Part shown: one piece after another, positions 6,068 through 7,058 of the stretch
How positions within the stretch are numbered: position 1 is the first letter of the stretch
How the letters are laid out: every line of letters begins with the position of its first letter
Source: an uncultured Oscillospiraceae bacterium
GTDB taxonomy: Bacteria; Bacillota; Clostridia; Oscillospirales; Oscillospiraceae
Assembly (NCBI GenBank): GCA_910579725.1
Contig: CAJTUD010000066.1
Location: 9,092-16,149, forward strand
Direction: 5' to 3'
Length of the DNA: 7,058 bases
Program-made: the position numbers and the translations under genes
Notes under the pieces: generated by a model
What the model was told of the DNA's origin: nothing
Seen by the model: the letters and a program-made list of their open reading frames with translations, nothing else
Database searches by the model: none

Positions 6068-6864
6068 GTTGTTTCCTCCTGGAATGGGTTTATCCCCAAA
6101 TTTGAAAAGTAAGCGCCCAATGCTGGTTCAATAAAAACATTTGCTTTGGTTTGCATCTGCTTCAATTCCTGATTAAATTCATCACTTTCCCCTATCTGCA
6201 TGAGTTTAGGGAGCATGGCAGCATCCCCGTTTGTGAACTCTAAAATCATATCCCAATAGGCTTTTGCAAATTGCAGCCCTTCCGAGCTTCCTGCTGGTAC
6301 ACCTGCATCCTGGAGCCGAATTGCCTCGTCCTGGAGATGCAGGAATTTTTGCAGGAATACGATACCGCTTTCCTTGTCAAACCGGCTGCGGATATGATCC
6401 AGTGTTTCGCTGTCAAAATGCTTGATAAGCCAATAGAAATCATTTTTCATTTCCAGGTTGACAATAATGTCCGCATATTTTTTGAAGTCTACCGACTGCA
6501 TTTCCAGCACCTCGGCTTTCAGCGCCTCGATTCTCGAGAGTGATTCTGTCAGGCTTGCAATTTTTTCCTGGACAACAGCCGCCTGCTCAGACAGGACCTG
6601 CGCCACATCCGCCGGAGTACCCAGCGGAATCAATCTATCTCTGATGTCATCCAGGGAGAAGCCCAGATGCTTCAGGGATAATATCTGGTGGAGCTTGATA
6701 ATGTCTTTATCGGTATATAGCCTGCGGCCACCCGCACTCATAGCCGACGGTGAAAGTAGTCCTTCCTTGTCGTAATGCTGTAAGGCTCTGACCGTTACTC
6801 CCATTTTCTTTGCAATTGCACCTGCGGTCATATATCCCTGCGGAATCGCTCGGTATTTTTCCAC
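6064..6864 (-). CDS. MerR-family transcriptional regulator with TipAS-like ligand-binding domain
   Basis: This 266-residue DNA-binding sensor is first in an operon with an ABC exporter. The MerR winged helix-turn-helix spans about residues 12-80 (MTAGAIAKKMGVTVRALQHYD, GGRRLYTDKDI, LKHLGFSLDDI). A long dimerisation helix follows (about 85-122). The C-terminal part (about 130-255), with AGVPAGSSEGLQFAKAYW and EFTNGDAAMLPKL, resembles the TipAS antibiotic-binding domain. The protein has no cysteine at all, so thiol-based metal sensing or covalent thiopeptide capture as in TipAS is excluded. A non-covalent drug- or peptide-like ligand is inferred. The start is GTG (6862-6864) with AGGAGG 10 bases upstream. 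The in-frame ATG at residue 12 would drop the YRAIPQGYM leader, which I believe is shared by relatives. It probably controls its own promoter through a dyad in a 19-bp spacer. Confidence 0.9.
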   Translation of the reverse strand: MEKYRAIPQGYMTAGAIAKKMGVTVRALQHYDKEGLLSPSAMSAGGRRLYTDKDIIKLHQILSLKHLGFSLDDIRDRLIPLGTPADVAQVLSEQAAVVQEKIASLTESLSRIEALKAEVLEMQSVDFKKYADIIVNLEMKNDFYWLIKHFDSETLDHIRSRFDKESGIVFLQKFLHLQDEAIRLQDAGVPAGSSEGLQFAKAYWDMILEFTNGDAAMLPKLMQIGESDEFNQELKQMQTKANVFIEPALGAYFSNLGINPFQEETT

Positions 6865-6874
6865 GTTTAAAACA

Positions 6875-6880
6875 CCTCCT
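6875..6880 (-). promoter_or_regulatory. Ribosome binding site selecting the GTG start of the regulator
   Basis: On the - strand AGGAGG lies 10 bases before GTG at 6862-6864 and is the only strong site in the region. The alternative ATG 33 bases further in has only a weak AGGG-like upstream match. With the predicted promoter, transcription would begin near base 6880, so the mRNA would start almost at this site with a leader of only about 16 bases. Confidence 0.6.
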
Positions 6881-6886
6881 TCGGGT

Positions 6887-6917
6887 AGTATACTTCATTA
6901 CGCTGCGTCATGAGCAA
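6887..6917 (-). promoter_or_regulatory. MerR-type promoter with 19-bp spacer for the regulator-exporter operon
   Basis: On the - strand TTGCTC (6912-6917) and TATACT (6887-6892, 5/6 to consensus) are 19 bases apart, two more than the optimum. Overlong 19-20-bp spacers are the hallmark of promoters that MerR proteins activate by twisting DNA. A-rich runs upstream (T6 at 6921-6926 and T7 at 6943-6949 on +) may act as an UP element. No equally good 17-bp-spaced pair uses this -10 box. Confidence 0.65.
6896..6912. promoter_or_regulatory. Candidate MerR operator dyad inside the promoter spacer
   Basis: CATTACGC-T-GCGTCATG (6896-6912) is an odd-length dyad with 7 of 8 positions paired. It lies inside the 19-bp spacer, extending one base into the -35 box. 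MerR-family dimers bind exactly such spacer dyads. The regulator encoded directly downstream is the obvious partner, which implies autoregulation. Confidence 0.6.
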
Positions 6918-6970
6918 GACTTTTTTATGTATTATCGGCAAATTTTTTTGAGGGGATAGATTTTTCGGTG

Positions 6971-7004
6971 CGAAAAAGCTGGAAGGTATATTCCTTCCAG
7001 CTTT
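6971..7004 (-). terminator. Intrinsic terminator (- strand) upstream of the operon promoter
   Basis: The arms AAAGCTGGAAGG (6975-6986) and CCTTCCAGCTTT (6993-7004) pair perfectly over 12 bp with a 6-base loop. Read on the - strand the GC-rich stem runs into TTTTTCG, a good intrinsic terminator for transcripts entering from the right. A short TTTTTCG-GTG-CGAAAAA palindrome (6961-6977) overlaps its T tract. Confidence 0.75.
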
Positions 7005-7013
7005 CAGCTTGTC

Positions 7014-7043
7014 GAAAAAGTCTGCCCCTCGGCAGACTTTTTC
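7014..7043. terminator. Bidirectional intrinsic terminator at the right edge
   Basis: GAAAAAGTCTGCC (7014-7026) pairs with GGCAGACTTTTTC (7031-7043) around a CCTC loop. The stem has an A tract on one side and a T tract on the other, so it can terminate transcription on both strands. It probably ends a gene beyond the right edge and, together with the adjacent hairpin, isolates the operon promoter. Confidence 0.75.
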
Positions 7044-7058
7044 ATGTAAAGATGATAA

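Noticed and set aside
6829..6831. Alternative ATG start for the regulator at residue 12
   Set aside because: It begins right at the MerR domain but has only a weak upstream site. The GTG at 6862-6864 has a strong AGGAGG, and the preceding residues look like part of the family.
1..7058. CRISPR array, tRNA, rRNA, insertion sequence or transposase
   Set aside because: No regularly spaced repeats, no cloverleaf-like or rRNA-like sequence and no intact transposase or integrase reading frame were seen on either strand.

Overview
The window suggests a strictly anaerobic, fairly GC-rich Gram-positive gut bacterium, most plausibly in the Oscillospiraceae/Ruminococcaceae group of Clostridia. This is inferred from strong AGGAGG-type ribosome sites, a lipobox lipoprotein of Gram-positive type, and the end of a 2-hydroxyacyl-CoA dehydratase/activase-type protein, a family of amino-acid-fermenting anaerobes. 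The genus is not settled by the sequence.

Left part (1-738): the C-terminal 245 codons of a large 2-hydroxyacyl-CoA dehydratase/activase-family protein on the + strand. A perfect 13-bp hairpin follows. The 412-base gap after it (739-1150) holds a candidate promoter flanked by a 9-bp inverted repeat, and a leader carrying an orphan Shine-Dalgarno followed by a five-codon reading frame.

Centre (1151-4096): a 981-residue secreted lipoprotein, recognisable as a family GH85 endo-beta-N-acetylglucosaminidase. It has a catalytic barrel, a beta-sandwich, Fn3-like and PKD-like modules and a C-terminal F5/8 type C (CBM32-like) domain. It would cut the chitobiose core of N-glycans at the cell surface. 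No sugar transporter or other glycosidase lies beside it here. Two perfect hairpins follow the gene.

The gap 4097-4538 is a low-information junction holding several inverted repeats and a possible decayed coding segment. Base composition falls across it: hand counts of two 60-base lines in the GH85 gene gave 55-58% GC, and five lines in the operon to its right gave about 30-52%.

Right part (4539-6864, - strand): a compact three-gene operon in the order MerR-family regulator with a TipAS-like ligand domain, ABC ATPase, ABC-2 permease. Both junctions are 4-base ATGA overlaps. The promoter in front of the regulator has a 19-bp spacer with a 17-bp near-perfect dyad inside it, the classic architecture of a MerR-controlled promoter. 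The simplest model is a self-contained module in which the regulator senses a drug or peptide-like ligand and switches on itself and an exporter. Terminators at the right edge insulate it from upstream transcription.

Nothing in the window is clearly a wholly new system. The least ordinary items are the self-regulated cysteine-free TipAS-like regulator with its exporter, and the modular surface GH85 enzyme.
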